Assembly: GCA_903831085.1 (NCBI GenBank)
Contig: CAIKWE010000002.1
Coordinates: forward strand, 1-45,501
Source of the DNA: an uncultured Verrucomicrobiota bacterium
Lineage (GTDB): Bacteria > Verrucomicrobiota > Kiritimatiellia > Kiritimatiellales > Tichowtungiaceae
Length of the DNA: 45,501 bases
Direction: 5' to 3'
Shown: positions 43,694 through 45,501 of the stretch, in pieces
Numbering within the stretch: position 1 is the first letter of the stretch
Layout: the number at the start of each line of letters is the position of its first letter
Position numbers and translations under genes: made by a program
The notes under the pieces: generated by a model
Databases searched by the model: none
Told to the model about the DNA's origin: nothing
The model's input: the letters and a program-made list of their open reading frames with translations, nothing else

Positions 43694-45124
43694 TCAAGGT
43701 GACAGCAGCAGACGATAAAAGCGCCGCTGGCAGGCGTCGGCCTCAAGATCGGTGCAGCTGAAAACCCCGCTGGTGGCAACGCCACTGGTTACATTCACCC
43801 AATTTGAAAGCGGCTGCGAGAGATTGGTTGTTGCCATCACCTGGTAAGCCGAGCCTGCCTGACATTCGCCCGAAACCGTTATGGCGTTGCTCGCGCCGGA
43901 AATAATCTGCGTGAATTTTGCCGGCGGATTTGTTGTCAACAGCCAGGCGTTACCGGACATAACCAGCATGGAAAGCAGGTTTACACTGTCTTCGTAGTAG
44001 GTTTCCTTGCGGTCCTTGGCGTAAGTGAATGTGTTGTTCAACCAGCTTTGATTGGTTGTGGTCATCGCAGCCACGCCGGTAGGCGCAATAAAACATCCGG
44101 TGTCGAAGTTATTGTTTTTGACGTTGCTACCGTCGAGTTTATAGCCGGCTTTGAAGTTGATCGGCGCGGTGTGGTGATTCACAGTCCAGGTCGTGAACCG
44201 TGATAGAATCTGTCGAGCCCGGTCATCGTTGTAAAACCAGCCTGCCCAGCCGATGCGCCACGGCACACGGCACGAGTTGTAGTAGTATTTGCCGTCGTTC
44301 GGACCCTCGAGAAAATTCGCCGACGCCGGAATCCAGCGGCCGCCAGAGACCACCGCGAAATCCGGCACAAGTCCGGTGCCGGGCGCGGAGTTTGTCTGAA
44401 GCTGTTCCAGAATCGCATAACACTTATTTTCAACGTTGGTCCAAAGGCCGTTGCCTGTGGCAATATAAAAACTCCGGAACTCCGACGGCATGAAATCGGA
44501 CGGCCGTGTCTGCCCGGCGACGGAATTCCAATCGCCCAGCCGCAGAGAATAGTCCGTCCGCACCAACGCGGCAGCAATCTGGTTGAGATAATTCGTGGCT
44601 TCGGTCCAATAAGCCGTGTCGCCCCATTGCCGATTTGCAAGCAGCAGCGCCATTGCCATATCCAGATCGCCGTCGGTGGCGCAATCGTCGCTGACGGCAT
44701 TTTCATTGGCCGGAATTTTCCAGCACATTAACGCCGGATTGATGTTGGATGGATAGCGTTTGCGAAAGCGATTCAGGCCGTCGAAACAGGCTTTGGCGTC
44801 GGCGTCCGCGCCCGCCATATAAACCGTAAGCAGCATTCCGTAACCCATCGCCTCGGAAACGGTGGTTCCGGTTCCGTCATAGTTCACCTTAAAGTCGCCA
44901 GCTACTTTCGTCGAAGGCGCGAGGTATTTGTTTTTCCAATAGGCGTAGTAGTTGGTGACGGCCGCGTTGAGTTGTGCCTGCGTTAAGTTGTCCGGCTTGA
45001 GCCCGTGGCCGCTGACGTTTTCCGCCTGAGGAAAGGGTCGATTTTCAACGGCAAGTGAAACCCCGCCAACCGCGAACGAGATGATGTTCGCCGCAATAAT
45101 TATTCTGAGGCTCAAAATATTCAT
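43694..45124 (-). CDS. Secreted GH8 family beta-glucanase
   Basis: The 476-residue product has a signal peptide (MNILSLRIIIAANIISFAVGG). The GH8 catalytic domain covers about 27-385. The acid Glu91 is in TVSEAMGYGMLL and a catalytic Asp is in CATDGDLDMAMALLLA (149-164); LRLGDWNS and SRVPWRIGWAG-like WRIGWAGWF are also present. GH8 includes endo-1,4-glucanases, lichenases, chitosanases and xylanases; which applies is unknown. A C-terminal module of about 85 residues (ITVSGECQAGSAYQVMATTN, then FYRLLLSP) is the 'YxV...FYR' Ig-like tail common in Verrucomicrobiota and relatives. The ATG lies one base after the stop of the GH94-like gene, so the two are coupled. Confidence 0.88.
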   Translation of the reverse strand: MNILSLRIIIAANIISFAVGGVSLAVENRPFPQAENVSGHGLKPDNLTQAQLNAAVTNYYAYWKNKYLAPSTKVAGDFKVNYDGTGTTVSEAMGYGMLLTVYMAGADADAKACFDGLNRFRKRYPSNINPALMCWKIPANENAVSDDCATDGDLDMAMALLLANRQWGDTAYWTEATNYLNQIAAALVRTDYSLRLGDWNSVAGQTRPSDFMPSEFRSFYIATGNGLWTNVENKCYAILEQLQTNSAPGTGLVPDFAVVSGGRWIPASANFLEGPNDGKYYYNSCRVPWRIGWAGWFYNDDRARQILSRFTTWTVNHHTAPINFKAGYKLDGSNVKNNNFDTGCFIAPTGVAAMTTTNQSWLNNTFTYAKDRKETYYEDSVNLLSMLVMSGNAWLLTTNPPAKFTQIISGASNAITVSGECQAGSAYQVMATTNLSQPLSNWVNVTSGVATSGVFSCTDLEADACQRRFYRLLLSP

Positions 45125-45125
45125 A

Positions 45126-45360
45126 CTAATTTTTGTTCAACGGGCTCTTGGCGAGGTTGCGGCGGATACGGTTGATCATGAGCCCGCCGCGCGGCAGGTT
45201 TAAATCCGCAGGCAGAACCACTTTGTTGTTCACCAGCGTTGCGCCAATGACACTTTCGCAGGCCTGCCGCAGCATCCAGCCCGCCGCGCCGGTGTAGCCG
45301 CTCCAGATCATGCGGCCCGGATCGTGCACGGTGAGATAATCGGCGCACTGCTGATTGGGC
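45126..45360 (-). pseudogene. GH94-like glycoside phosphorylase, C-terminal fragment cut by the IS
   Basis: 77 residues remain, from QPNQQCADYL through HDPGRMIWSGYTGAAGWMLR to RRNLAKSPLNKN and stop. The SGYTGAAGWM block matches the catalytic-domain end of GH94 phosphorylases and of cyclic beta-1,2-glucan synthases (YTGSAGWMYR). These enzymes split beta-glucosides with phosphate to sugar-1-phosphate. Upstream, IS sequence begins at 45361 and an in-frame TAG lies inside the IS, so the gene is interrupted at this junction. The full family length is about 800 residues or more. It lies directly upstream of GH8, with TAG-T-ATG spacing. Family assignment from this short piece is moderate. Confidence 0.55.
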
Positions 45361-45501
45361 TGACCTGCCCCCGTGTGTGGATCCAGTTTCTAAGTTAGGA
45401 TTTGGGCGAAGTCAACTCTTCGAGCAACCCGCCATCGGGCAATATTGGGAAGTCCAGGTTGTTGAGCCTCCGGAGCCGGCGGTCGGTATCCCAGTGAGCT
45501 G
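45361..45501 (-). mobile_element. Right end of an IS3-type insertion sequence (right window edge)
   Basis: Exact reverse complement of 1-140, plus one further base at 45501. The element's outer end begins TGACCTGCCCCC at 45361 and its body lies beyond the window to the right. The two copies are in inverted orientation around a 45.2-kb segment. Confidence 0.85.
45390..45501 (-). CDS. IS3-type transposase, C-terminal fragment (second copy)
   Basis: The minus-strand frame enters from the right edge and stops at TAG 45392-45390. It encodes the same SLGYRPPAPEA...FAQILT end as at 1-111. It is identical over all visible bases, so the two copies derive from the same recently active element or from one collapsed assembly repeat. 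Confidence 0.8.
   Translation of the reverse strand, partial: SSLGYRPPAPEAQQPGLPNIARWRVARRVDFAQILT

Overview
The window looks like a whole metagenome-style contig from a GC-rich, Gram-negative bacterium. I favour the PVC side of the tree (Kiritimatiellota/Lentisphaerota/Verrucomicrobiota). The evidence is a tandem double-domain nucleoside diphosphate kinase, DUF1573 and GxxExxY proteins, a glycoside hydrolase with the short 'FYR' C-terminal module common in those phyla, and a tiny basic MGQQ protein. This placement is inference; no rRNA is present. Both window ends carry the same 140-bp sequence in inverted orientation. It encodes the last residues of an IS3-type transposase (LGYRPPAPEA...), so the contig is bounded by two IS copies that cut a galactose mutarotase gene (left) and a glycoside-phosphorylase gene (right).

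Layout. 0.1-1.9 kb: Leloir genes, truncated galM divergent from galK. 1.9-18.1 kb: nitrogen assimilation. It holds a NifA-like sigma-54 activator, gltB and gltD (split by a small S23-type four-helix-bundle gene), a DUF3883 nuclease-like gene plus an AAA/DUF4143 ATPase between repeat tracts, an orphan PPDK-like ATP-grasp protein, gdhA, and a bacterial NrpR-type repressor divergent from gdhA. The gdhA/nrpR intergenic region holds a perfect TATACGGCA-N4-TGCCGTATA palindrome and further copies, the best candidate operator here. 18.2-26.3 kb: a heavy-metal-permease-like protein, a PpiD/SurA-like chaperone, an RsmB-type RNA methyltransferase, the tandem NDK, an aspartate/aromatic aminotransferase, a small membrane protein and an RNA-processing metallo-beta-lactamase protein. 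26.4-32.6 kb: tRNA-Leu, tRNA-Lys, phosphomannomutase, DUF1573 protein, a GxxExxY cassette, ruvAB, a 33-residue basic protein, sppA and a LysM lipoprotein. 32.7-37.1 kb: two large membrane glycosyltransferase-like proteins that both end in Sel1 repeats. 37.1-39.8 kb: tRNA-Phe, then an AEC transporter, aldo/keto reductase and ppnP. 39.8-45.4 kb: a secreted lipoprotein resembling glucoamylase-like/GH144 proteins, a cytoplasmic histidine-kinase-like protein without a phospho-acceptor His, a GH8 glucanase and the truncated GH94-like phosphorylase, which together suggest beta-glucan use.

The most unusual signal is in small dispersed repeats rather than in one operon. A 17-bp palindrome, TTTCCAA-N3-TTGGAAA, recurs across the window both between and inside genes, and three pairs are spaced 31-32 bp centre to centre. 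Degenerate tandem heptamers (NN-RGNCY) sit at the 3' ends of gltB, the S23 gene, gltD and the PPDK-like gene, bracketing orphan accessory genes. A GxxExxY gene is bracketed by a near-perfect 19-bp inverted repeat. I found no CRISPR array, prophage or complete mobile element. No gap between genes exceeds 300 bases.
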